Shown: piece by piece, positions 17,823 to 25,448 of the stretch | Numbering within the stretch: position 1 is the first letter of the stretch | Layout of the letters: each line of letters opens with the position of its first letter | NCBI GenBank assembly: GCA_035606355.1 | Contig: DATNFO010000034.1 | Span: forward strand, 37,441-101,440 | DNA length: 64,000 nucleotides | Direction: 5' to 3' | DNA from: Sulfopaludibacter sp035606355 | Lineage (GTDB): Bacteria > Acidobacteriota > Terriglobia > Bryobacterales > Bryobacteraceae | The notes under the pieces: generated by a model | Database searches by the model: none | The model's input: the letters and a program-made list of their open reading frames with translations, nothing else | Told to the model about the DNA's origin: nothing | Program-made: the position numbers and the translations under genes

Positions 17823-18884
17823 GTGCGGTTTCTGATGGCGGGCGGAGGCACAGGCGGCCATGTGATCCCGGGCCTGGCAGTGGCGCGTGAGCTGCGCGCG
17901 GCCGGGCACGACGTGTTTTTTGTGGGCACGTCGCGCGGCATGGAAGCGAAACTCGTGCCCGCCGAAGGTTTCCAGTTGCAGCTCATCGAGATCGGCGGAC
18001 TGAATCGCGTGGGTCTGTTGCAGAAGCTCAGCACGCTGATGCGTCTTCCGCTGACCACGGCCGGCTGTCTCGGAATGGCGGCGGGAGCCGCGGCCGTCTT
18101 CAGCATGGGCGGGTACGCCGCCGGTCCACCGGTGATGGCGGGCCTCGTTCGCCGGCGGCCGGTGGTCATTATGGAGCCGAACGCGGCGCCCGGGTTCACG
18201 AATCGTGTCATCGGCCGGTGGGTGTCGCGCGCCCTCATCTCCTTTCCGGAGACCGCAAAGTACTTTCCCGCCGGACGCACGGAAATCACCGGGCTGCCGG
18301 TCCGCGACGAATTCTTCAAGCTTCCCGAGAAGCGCCGCGGCGACATGCTGAACGTACTGATCACGGGCGGCAGCCAGGGTTCCCGGACGTTGAATCAGGC
18401 GGCGCGCGGAAGCTGGCCGCTGCTGCGAGCGTCGGGCCTGCCCGTCCGAATCGTGCATCAGGCCGGCCGCACGGGATTCGAAGAACTGCGGGACGCCTTC
18501 GCCCAGTCGGGGCTGGACGGCGAAGTCGTTCCTTTTATTACGGACATGCCGGCCGCCTTCGCCGCTGCCGACCTGGTCATCTGTCGCGCGGGCGCTGGCG
18601 CAGTCTCGGAGCTGGCGGCGGCCGGAAAGCCTTCGGTGCTGGTGCCCTTCCCGTTCGCGGCCGACGATCATCAAACGCGCAACGCCGAAGCCATGCAGCG
18701 CGGCGGCGCGGCCCGCATGGTGCGCGACGCCGAATTCACCGGCGAGCGGATGGCCGCCATCGTCAGGGAATTGTCCGATACGCCGGGAGCTTTGGAGCAG
18801 ATGGGCTCAGCGGCCCGGCAGTTCGCCCGCCCGGGAGCGGCGCGCCGGGCAGCGGAGATCTTACAGGAGGTGGCGCGCGGCTGA
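17823..18884 (+). CDS. murG: UDP-GlcNAc:lipid I GlcNAc-transferase MurG
   Basis: Peripheral membrane GT-B enzyme that adds GlcNAc to lipid I to make lipid II. Start is GTG 17823, three bases after the ftsW stop. GGGTGGH at 7-13, GGYAAGPP, EPNAAPGFTNR (normally N..PG..N), GGSQGSRTLN, RAGAGAVSELAAAGKPSVLVPFP for UDP-GlcNAc binding. 353 residues, normal. Confidence 0.97.
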   Translation: MRFLMAGGGTGGHVIPGLAVARELRAAGHDVFFVGTSRGMEAKLVPAEGFQLQLIEIGGLNRVGLLQKLSTLMRLPLTTAGCLGMAAGAAAVFSMGGYAAGPPVMAGLVRRRPVVIMEPNAAPGFTNRVIGRWVSRALISFPETAKYFPAGRTEITGLPVRDEFFKLPEKRRGDMLNVLITGGSQGSRTLNQAARGSWPLLRASGLPVRIVHQAGRTGFEELRDAFAQSGLDGEVVPFITDMPAAFAAADLVICRAGAGAVSELAAAGKPSVLVPFPFAADDHQTRNAEAMQRGGAARMVRDAEFTGERMAAIVRELSDTPGALEQMGSAARQFARPGAARRAAEILQEVARG

Positions 18885-18893
18885 CTTTTTTAA

Positions 18894-18922
18894 TTGACAC
18901 CGGGGCCGCGAGCCGAAACAAT
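18894..18922 (+). promoter_or_regulatory. internal promoter before murC
   Basis: A perfect TTGACA (18894-18899), a 17-base spacer and AACAAT (18917-18922, 4/6) stand in the 49-base gap between murG and murC. The start site would fall at about 18928-18930, only 4-6 bases before the murC ATG, so the transcript would be almost leaderless. No Shine-Dalgarno is visible before this ATG. Confidence 0.5.
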
Positions 18923-18933
18923 AGCAAAAAGAA

Positions 18934-20310
18934 ATGTTTTTTCGCCAGCAACATCTGCATTTTACGGGGATTGGAGGAATCGGCATGAGCGGCATCGCCG
19001 AAGTGCTGCTCAACCTCGGATACCAGATCAGTGGATCCGACCTGAAGCTCTCTCCGATTACCGAACGGCTGGCCGGCATGGGCGCCAAAATTTACGAGGG
19101 CCATAACGCGGCGAACGTCAATGGCGCGCGCGCTTTGGTCGTGAGCTCCGCGGTCGACGAGAGCAACCCCGAAGTACAGGAAGCGCGGCGGCTGCAGATC
19201 CCGGTGATCCCGCGCGGCGAGCTGCTCGCCGAGTTGATGCGCCTGAAGTTCGGGATCGCGGTGGCCGGAAGCCACGGCAAAACCACCACCACGAGCATGA
19301 CCGCGACCATCCTCAGCCACGCGGGCCTCGACCCCACCGTCGTGGTGGGCGGCCGGGTCAATACCATGGGTGGAACGAACGCGCGCATCGGCCATACCGA
19401 CCTGTTTCTTGTCGAGTCCGACGAGAGCGACGGCTCCTTCCTCAAGCTGGCGCCGATTCTCGCCGTGGTCACCAATATCGACCGCGAGCATGTGGACCAT
19501 TACCCGACGCTCGACGCGACCCGCGCGGCATTCCTCGAATTCTTGAACAAAGTGCCGTTTTACGGGGCCGCCATCGTCTGCCTTGACGATCCGAACGTAC
19601 AGGGGCTGCTGCCGCAGATCACGCGGCGCACCATCACCTATGGCACCACCGCGCAAGCGGACATCGAAGCCACGGAGATCGCCTGCGGCCATTTTGCCAG
19701 CGAGTTCCGGCTGCGCTATCGCACCACGGACCTGGGCCGCTTTCATCTGCGCATCCCCGGGCGGCACAACGTGCTGAACACCATGGCCGCCGTCGCCGTC
19801 GCCATGGAGCTCGGCGTTCAGGCCGATACCATCCGCGACGCTCTCGCGACTTTCAGTGGTGTGGACCGGCGTTTCCAGGTGAAAGGCATCGAGCGCGGCA
19901 TCACCGTCGTGGACGATTACGGCCACCATCCCACGGAAATCCAGGCGACGCTCGAAAGCGCGCACAACTGCGGGTTCCGGCGCATCCACGTGCTCTTCCA
20001 GCCGCATCGCTACACCCGAACGTTCCACCTGATGGACGAATTCGCGCGCGCGTTCAATCAGGCCGATACGCTGTTTCTCATGGACATCTACGCGGCCTCG
20101 GAAAAGCCAATCGAGGGCGTCACCGCCGAAGCGCTTGCCGCGCGAATGCGCCAGTTCGGGCATCGCGGAGTGCAGTACGTGGGCACGATGGACCGCGGAA
20201 TCGATGAGCTAGTGGGCGCGGCCGAAAGTGGCGACCTGCTATTGACTCTGGGAGCCGGCAGCATCACGCAAGCCGGCGACAAAATCCTGGAAAGGCTGCG
20301 AGCAAGCTGA
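18934..20310 (+). CDS. murC: UDP-N-acetylmuramate:L-alanine ligase MurC
   Basis: First Mur ligase; adds L-Ala to UDP-MurNAc. The ATG at 18934 is fixed by the Rossmann motif HFTGIGGIGMSGIA close to the N-terminus. GSHGKTT at 112-118, ESDESDGSF, NIDREHVDHY, IPGRHNVLN, DDYGHHPTEI and QPHRYTRT are all present. 458 residues, standard single-function MurC (not fused to Ddl). murB and ddl, which often follow, are missing; ftsQ starts on the last base of the murC stop codon. Confidence 0.97.
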   Translation: MFFRQQHLHFTGIGGIGMSGIAEVLLNLGYQISGSDLKLSPITERLAGMGAKIYEGHNAANVNGARALVVSSAVDESNPEVQEARRLQIPVIPRGELLAELMRLKFGIAVAGSHGKTTTTSMTATILSHAGLDPTVVVGGRVNTMGGTNARIGHTDLFLVESDESDGSFLKLAPILAVVTNIDREHVDHYPTLDATRAAFLEFLNKVPFYGAAIVCLDDPNVQGLLPQITRRTITYGTTAQADIEATEIACGHFASEFRLRYRTTDLGRFHLRIPGRHNVLNTMAAVAVAMELGVQADTIRDALATFSGVDRRFQVKGIERGITVVDDYGHHPTEIQATLESAHNCGFRRIHVLFQPHRYTRTFHLMDEFARAFNQADTLFLMDIYAASEKPIEGVTAEALAARMRQFGHRGVQYVGTMDRGIDELVGAAESGDLLLTLGAGSITQAGDKILERLRAS

Positions 20311-21083
20311 TGGCGCGCGACTCCAAGAAATCGGCATCGCGGTCTCCCATACGGTGGCGTTTGTGGCTGGGCCTTTTCGGCCTCGGCTTGGTGTGCGTCT
20401 CCACCGGCATGGCAGCACTGAAGGTGCGTCACTACGTGCAGACCAACCCGCAGTTCACGCTCTCGCGATACCGCAACGGAGCGTTGACCATCGGCGGCCT
20501 GAACTACGCTTCGCGTTCCCGTGTGCTGCACGTTTTTTCCGGCGATTACGGCCACAGCATCTTCTCCGTTCCTCTGGACGAGCGGCGCCGCAGGTTGCTG
20601 GCCATCGATTGGATTCAGGACGCGTCCGTCTCGCGCATCTGGCCGGACCGCCTGGTTGTGTCGGTGCGAGAGCGCAAGCCTGTCGCGCTGGTGGATTTCG
20701 GCATGCCGTACCTGCTGGTGGATTCCGAAGGCGTGCTGCTCGATCCGCCGGCGCAGGCGCAGTTCAACTTCCCGGTGCTCCACGGCGTTCGCGAGGAAGA
20801 TCCGCAATCGGTGCGCGAGGAGCACGTCCGCGCGATGCTCCACCTGCTCGACGACATGGGTTACCAGTCGCGCGATATCTCAGAGGTCATGACGGCCGAT
20901 CTCGACAACTTGCGCGTCATTGCGAAGGTGGACAATCGCGCCATCGAGCTCATTCTCGGCGATACCAATTTCGGCCGCCGCTACCAGCATTTCCTGGCGC
21001 ACTATCAGGAGATCAAGAAACAGTCGCCCGACGTGAAGGTCTTCGATCTTCGCCTGGACGATCGCATCACGGCAAAGGATTAA
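20310..21083 (+). CDS. ftsQ: divisome protein FtsQ
   Basis: Bitopic membrane protein that links early and late divisome proteins. A basic cytoplasmic tail (1-16), one membrane segment (about 17-38, LWLGLFGLGLVCVSTGMAAL) and a periplasmic POTRA domain (about 55-125, FSVPLDERRRRLLAIDWIQDASVSRIWPDRL) are followed by the FtsQ domain (VALVDFGMPYLLVDSEGVLL, LPVLHGV-like stretch). 257 residues. It starts on the murC stop (TGATG) and is followed after 7 bases by ftsA. Confidence 0.92.
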   Translation: MARDSKKSASRSPIRWRLWLGLFGLGLVCVSTGMAALKVRHYVQTNPQFTLSRYRNGALTIGGLNYASRSRVLHVFSGDYGHSIFSVPLDERRRRLLAIDWIQDASVSRIWPDRLVVSVRERKPVALVDFGMPYLLVDSEGVLLDPPAQAQFNFPVLHGVREEDPQSVREEHVRAMLHLLDDMGYQSRDISEVMTADLDNLRVIAKVDNRAIELILGDTNFGRRYQHFLAHYQEIKKQSPDVKVFDLRLDDRITAKD

Positions 21084-21090
21084 GGGGCCC

Positions 21091-22290
21091 ATGGCAGTAA
21101 AACCGATCTACGCAGCAGGACTCGACGCGGGCAGCCGCAAGACGCGCATGATGGTGTGCGTGGTAGAGCAGGGGCGCGTGCGCCTGATCGGGTGCTCGGC
21201 GGTGGAATCGCAAGGGTGGCAAAAAGGCCGCATTGGCGATCAGCAAGTGGTCGCGGATTGCATGCTCGCCGCATTGCGCGAAGCGGAAGCGACTTCCGGC
21301 GTCAGCATCGAATCGGTAACCGCCGGCATCGGCGGGCAGACGGTGCGCGGCGCAAACGCCCGCGGCGTTGTCGAACTTGGCCACGTTCGCGAGATCGACC
21401 AGCGCGACGTGAATCGCGTCGGCGATCGCGCGGCTCGCGTGCAGTTGCAGGAAGATCGCATGGTGCTTCAGGTCTTCCCGCAGGATTTTGTGGTGGACGA
21501 TCACCCCGGCCATCGCGATCCGCGCAAGATGCTGGCATCGCGGCTGGAGATCAACGTTCACCTGGTCACCGGCTCCGTGCAGGAGCACAATTCCCTGATC
21601 GGCGCAGTGAACCAGGCGCATCTTGCCGTGGAAGAAACCGTGTTCGAAGGCCTGGCGTCGTGCTACGCGGCCGTGCAGCCGGAAGCTCGGCGCGAAGGCA
21701 TCGCCGTCATCGATATCGGCGCGCATTCCACCGAGCTGGTCGTATACTACGGCGACGCGATGGTGCTCGCGTCCACGGTCAAAGTTTCGGGCGACCACTT
21801 CACGCGCGATCTCGCCCAGGGCCTTTGCATCAGCTACGAAGACGCGGAAATCGTGAAGCTGGAATACGGGTCCGCGCTGTCCAGTGTGTGCCCGGAGAAC
21901 GTGCTCGTGGAGTTGCCGACGCCGGAAGATCGCAACCAGAAACATGCGCAGCGCCGCTTCGTCAATCAGATCCTGGAAGCTCGCAGCGATGAGCTGTTTC
22001 AGTTTGTGCGCGCCGAACTGCAGCGCGTCGGCATGGATCGCGCCTTGATGGGCGGCGTATTCCTGACCGGCGCCGCGGCCAGCCTGCCGGATCTTTGCGA
22101 CGTCGCCGAGCGTGTCCTGCAATGCCGCGCGCGCTTCGGCCTCTGCGACAACATCCACCAGTTGCCCGAGTACATGAGGGATCCGGAGTGGACCACGGCG
22201 GCGGGCCTGGCCATGTATTCGGCCAACCTCAAGCTGCACGTGCAGGAACAACGTGAGAGCGCCGGCTGGCTGGGAAAAATTCTGAAGTAA
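21091..22290 (+). CDS. ftsA: cell division actin-like protein FtsA
   Basis: Actin-family ATPase that tethers FtsZ filaments to the membrane. GLDAGSRKTRMMV near the N-terminus (phosphate-1), the 1C subdomain (SVTAGIGGQTVRGANARGVV), AVIDIGAHSTELVVY (phosphate-2) and GVFLTGAAASLPDL (adenosine motif) are visible. The C-terminus AGWLGKILK forms the expected membrane-targeting amphipathic helix. 399 residues. Located directly before ftsZ, as usual. Confidence 0.96.
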   Translation: MAVKPIYAAGLDAGSRKTRMMVCVVEQGRVRLIGCSAVESQGWQKGRIGDQQVVADCMLAALREAEATSGVSIESVTAGIGGQTVRGANARGVVELGHVREIDQRDVNRVGDRAARVQLQEDRMVLQVFPQDFVVDDHPGHRDPRKMLASRLEINVHLVTGSVQEHNSLIGAVNQAHLAVEETVFEGLASCYAAVQPEARREGIAVIDIGAHSTELVVYYGDAMVLASTVKVSGDHFTRDLAQGLCISYEDAEIVKLEYGSALSSVCPENVLVELPTPEDRNQKHAQRRFVNQILEARSDELFQFVRAELQRVGMDRALMGGVFLTGAAASLPDLCDVAERVLQCRARFGLCDNIHQLPEYMRDPEWTTAAGLAMYSANLKLHVQEQRESAGWLGKILK

Positions 22291-22315
22291 GGGTACGGGA
22301 GCGAGGAGGAAAGCG

Positions 22316-23518
22316 ATGGCGCTGATCGATTCTGACATGGACGATCTGAAGTACGAAATTGAAGACGAAGCGCACCTGGGCACGCGCATCAAAGTAATCG
22401 GCGTAGGCGGCGGCGGTTGCAATGCGGTGGCGCGCATGGTGCAGGAGGGTTTGGAAGGCGTGCAGTTTTACGCCATGAATACGGACATGCAGGCGCTGGC
22501 CGCTTGCAACGTTCCGAACAAGCTGCAATTGGGCGAGAAGATCACGCGGGGACTCGGCGCCGGGTCCAACGCGGAAATCGGGCGCCAAGCCGCGCTTGAG
22601 AACACGGACCGCATCGTCGAGATGCTGCAGGATGCCGATATGGTCTTCGTCACCGCGGGCCTCGGCGGCGGAACGGGAACCGGGGCGGCGCCCGTGGTCG
22701 CGAATCTCTCCAAAGAGCTCGGCGCGCTGACCGTCGCGGTGGTCACCAAGCCGTTCGGCTTTGAAGGTCCCAAGCGCATGCGCATGGCCGAGGAAGGCCT
22801 CACGCGCCTCGCCAACACCGTCGATACCGTCATCACCATTCCGAATGACCGGCTGCTCGCGCTCGTGCCGCGCGGCACCAGTTTCTTCGAAGCCTTCAAG
22901 GTCGCCGACGATCTGCTGCGTCAGGCCGTCCAAGGCATCAGCGACATCATCGTAACTCCCGGCCTCATCAATCGCGATTTCTCCGACGTCAAGGCCACCA
23001 TGGTCGGCATGGGCTACGCGATGCTCGGCACCGCCACCGGTCACGGCGAGAAGGCTGCCGTCGAAGCGGCCCGCCAGGCCATCAGTTGCCCGCTGCTCGA
23101 AGACTCGCGTATCGCCGGATCGCGCGGCATTCTCATCAACATCACCGGATCCAGCCGGCTTTCCCTGCACGAAGTCAACGAGGCCTGCTCCATCATTCGC
23201 GAAGCCGCCGAGTGCGACGACGTGCAGATCAATTTCGGAGTCACCCTCAACGAATCGCTCGCCGACGCCGTGAAGATCACGGTAATCGCGACCGGCTTCA
23301 CGCCCGACCACGTGGTCATCCCCGAGCGGCGCACTTCAGCGACGGTGGTTCCGGTGGTGCGCGTGCAGCCGCAACTTCCCGAGCCCGAACCCGAGCCCGA
23401 ACCTTTTATCGAGCCCGAGCCGGAGCCGGAACCGATGCTCGCGGAGTCCGACCCCGTCCTCGATCTGGATGACCTCGATACGCCGGCGTACTTGCGTCAG
23501 GGCCGTTTATTGAATTAA
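22316..23518 (+). CDS. ftsZ: cell division GTPase FtsZ
   Basis: Tubulin homologue that forms the Z ring. G-box GVGGGGCNAV (29-38), tubulin signature GGGTGTG (117-123), TKPFGFEG and NRDFSDVKATM (T7 loop with the catalytic Asp) are intact. The linker is a striking Pro-Glu repeat (about 355-376, two EPEPEPEP-type runs). The tail DDLDTPAYLRQGR is the conserved peptide that binds FtsA. AGGAGG lies 9 bases before the ATG. 400 residues. The stop overlaps the stop of convergent murI by two bases. Confidence 0.98.
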   Translation: MALIDSDMDDLKYEIEDEAHLGTRIKVIGVGGGGCNAVARMVQEGLEGVQFYAMNTDMQALAACNVPNKLQLGEKITRGLGAGSNAEIGRQAALENTDRIVEMLQDADMVFVTAGLGGGTGTGAAPVVANLSKELGALTVAVVTKPFGFEGPKRMRMAEEGLTRLANTVDTVITIPNDRLLALVPRGTSFFEAFKVADDLLRQAVQGISDIIVTPGLINRDFSDVKATMVGMGYAMLGTATGHGEKAAVEAARQAISCPLLEDSRIAGSRGILINITGSSRLSLHEVNEACSIIREAAECDDVQINFGVTLNESLADAVKITVIATGFTPDHVVIPERRTSATVVPVVRVQPQLPEPEPEPEPFIEPEPEPEPMLAESDPVLDLDDLDTPAYLRQGRLLN

Positions 23519-24351
23519 CGGCAGGCAAATTGGAGAGCGGCGGCGGGCGCGGAAATGCCCGTGCCGCTCACCGTCAGCGGCACGATCTCTCCGTCCACGC
23601 CGCCCACCTGCGCGGCCGTATGAGCAAACGCCGCGGGGTCGCCCGTCACCAGGTGAATCACGCGGCCAAGCGCGAAGCAGCGCGGCGGCGGTTCGAATGC
23701 GGCGCTCACGGTTTCGGAAATCGCCTCCGCGCTATCCACCAACCGGACGCCATCCCCGGCGATGCGCTGAATCACGTTACGCAGCAGCGGATAATGCGTG
23801 CACCCCAGAATGAGGGCGTCGATCTCCGGACGCCCGCTCAGATAATGGCGCACCAGCAATTCAGCCTCTTCGGATTCGGCCAGCCCTTCCTCCACGCAGT
23901 GCACCAACATAGGGCACGCCTGCGCCCAGACGTTCATGCCGCGCATTTCGAGCCGCCGCTGATACGCGCCGCTCGCGATTGTGCCTGCGGTTCCGATCAC
24001 GCCGACTCGGCCCGTCCGGGTCGCGCGTGTCGCCGCTTCCACACCGGGGTCGATGACTCCCCACACCGGCACCTCGCAGCGCTCCTGCAGATTCGGCAGC
24101 GCCACCGCCGAAGCCGTGTTGCACGCGACCACCACGCCATCGACGCCCATGCCACAGAGCAGTTCGGCGATGCCCTCCGCGAATGCCCGCACCATTTCCG
24201 GCGGCTTACGGCCGTACGGAACTCGCGCCGTGTCACCGAGATAGACGAAATCCCGGTGCGGCATGCGGCGGCGCAGCGCTTTCAACACGGTAAGGCCGCC
24301 GACGCCGGAATCGAAAACTCCCAGGGCGCGATGCAGAGGTTTGGTCTTCAT
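23515..24351 (-). CDS. murI: glutamate racemase MurI
   Basis: Interconverts L- and D-glutamate, supplying D-Glu for MurD. From ATG 24351 (279 residues, with GGAAGG upstream on the minus strand; the frame extends 23 codons more without signal) the family motifs are GVFDSGVGGLTVL, YLGDTARVPYG, the catalytic Cys in VVACNTASAVA, and the second catalytic Cys in LILGCTHYPLL. It runs convergently against ftsZ, so it is not part of the dcw transcript but shares its pathway. Confidence 0.96.
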   Translation of the reverse strand: MKTKPLHRALGVFDSGVGGLTVLKALRRRMPHRDFVYLGDTARVPYGRKPPEMVRAFAEGIAELLCGMGVDGVVVACNTASAVALPNLQERCEVPVWGVIDPGVEAATRATRTGRVGVIGTAGTIASGAYQRRLEMRGMNVWAQACPMLVHCVEEGLAESEEAELLVRHYLSGRPEIDALILGCTHYPLLRNVIQRIAGDGVRLVDSAEAISETVSAAFEPPPRCFALGRVIHLVTGDPAAFAHTAAQVGGVDGEIVPLTVSGTGISAPAAALQFACR

Positions 24352-24410
24352 CCTCACCTTCCGAGAGCACGTACCGGGCCATTCGCCGCGTGCGATAATC
24401 GGGGTTCCGA

Positions 24411-24653
24411 ATGAAAGCACGCGTCTTCGTCACCTTCAAATCCACCGTCCTGGATCCGCAGGGGCAAACGGTCTGCTCGGCGCTGCACAGCCTCGGGCAC
24501 GCCTCGATCGCTGCCGTGCGTCAGGGCAAATTCTTCGACATCACGCTCGCCGACGGCATCTCGCGAGAGCAGGCGCAAAAGGAAATCGAAACCATCGCGC
24601 ATGACGTGCTGGCGAACCCGGTGATCGAAGAATACCGGGTCGAGATCGAGTAG
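24411..24653 (+). CDS. purS: phosphoribosylformylglycinamidine synthase subunit PurS
   Basis: Small subunit that couples PurQ (ammonia from glutamine) to PurL in purine synthesis. The 80-residue product matches PurS along its length (KARVFVTFKSTVLDPQG, VRQGKFFDI, ANPVIEEYRVEIE). It is alone here: purQ and purL are not adjacent and the next gene is on the other strand. Confidence 0.92.
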   Translation: MKARVFVTFKSTVLDPQGQTVCSALHSLGHASIAAVRQGKFFDITLADGISREQAQKEIETIAHDVLANPVIEEYRVEIE

Positions 24654-24656
24654 CGC

Positions 24657-25424
24657 CTACCGGCACACCGAAGCATCGATATTATCCGCGAGTCCGCGCG
24701 TCACCGCCGTCGTCTTGCGCGTGGCAAGATCGAACACCACCAACTGAGCCACCCACTCCTCGTGCTTCGGCGACCACGGCAACCGCGCGGTATCCCTGGG
24801 CGTCGAGTAGAAGATCGCATCCCGGCCCGGCACCCAGCCCGCGCTGTTTCCGCTGCCCGCCGCGATCGCCTCCTTCCCGCCGGCATCCACAACGAAGTAA
24901 TCCGACCGTGGCGACGTGCTGTTCGTCTCCCACCCGGTCTTCTGCACGAGCAGCCATCTGCCGTCCGGCGACCATTCGAGCGCCGGCATTCCCGTATCGT
25001 GCTCCCCCACCTTCACGGTCGTGATCCTGCGGCCGCCCTCGGTAAGTGTCACCGAATTTCCCGACCCGCACGCACGCAGCGTCCCAACCGCCGCGCAGTC
25101 CATCGCGCGCGCCGTCTCACCCGGTGCTCGCGCGGACACCACACGTTCCACCCCGTGGTCGAACTCCCACGTTTTGGCCGTGTCCTGCCACGCTTCCGGC
25201 GACACGAACCGGATCCGCCCGCCTGTTTTGCACGAGGGCTCGAAATGGTCGCGCGCCGAGTGCGTCAACTGCCGCAGAGAACCGTTCGCCGGGGTCCATG
25301 ACCAGATCTCGAAATAACTCCGCCCGCGCTCCTGGTACACGCGACGGGAAAACACCACGTCCGCCGCACAGGCGTACGTTACTGTCAGTACGCACGCACA
25401 AGCGACGCGCCAGGGTAAGTTCAT
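24657..25424 (-). CDS. exported TolB-like beta-propeller protein
   Basis: From ATG 25424 the 255-residue product begins with a signal peptide (LPWRVACACVLTVTYACAADV). It then shows WD40-like/TolB propeller strands, for example LRQLTHSARDHFEPS, ALEWSPDGRWLLVQ, AGWVPGRDAIFY and FDLATRKTTAVTRG. Four or five blades are visible, so it may need to dimerise or be a partial propeller. An ATG 12 bases upstream is an alternative start. No enzymatic residues are evident; probably a periplasmic binding or scaffold protein. It is divergent from glmS, with only 24 bases between the starts. Confidence 0.65.
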   Translation of the reverse strand: MNLPWRVACACVLTVTYACAADVVFSRRVYQERGRSYFEIWSWTPANGSLRQLTHSARDHFEPSCKTGGRIRFVSPEAWQDTAKTWEFDHGVERVVSARAPGETARAMDCAAVGTLRACGSGNSVTLTEGGRRITTVKVGEHDTGMPALEWSPDGRWLLVQKTGWETNSTSPRSDYFVVDAGGKEAIAAGSGNSAGWVPGRDAIFYSTPRDTARLPWSPKHEEWVAQLVVFDLATRKTTAVTRGLADNIDASVCR

Positions 25425-25448
25425 TCGGCTGCCCATATAATGGAATGC

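Noticed and set aside
15242..18674. Two very long minus-strand frames (15242-16852 and 16728-18674) opposite murD, ftsW and murG
   Set aside because: The plus strand encodes well-conserved enzymes over the whole length. The minus frames are low-complexity Arg/His/Gln-rich with no family features.
25425..25448. glmS ribozyme before glmS
   Set aside because: Only 24 bases separate glmS from the divergent gene, far too short for the ribozyme.
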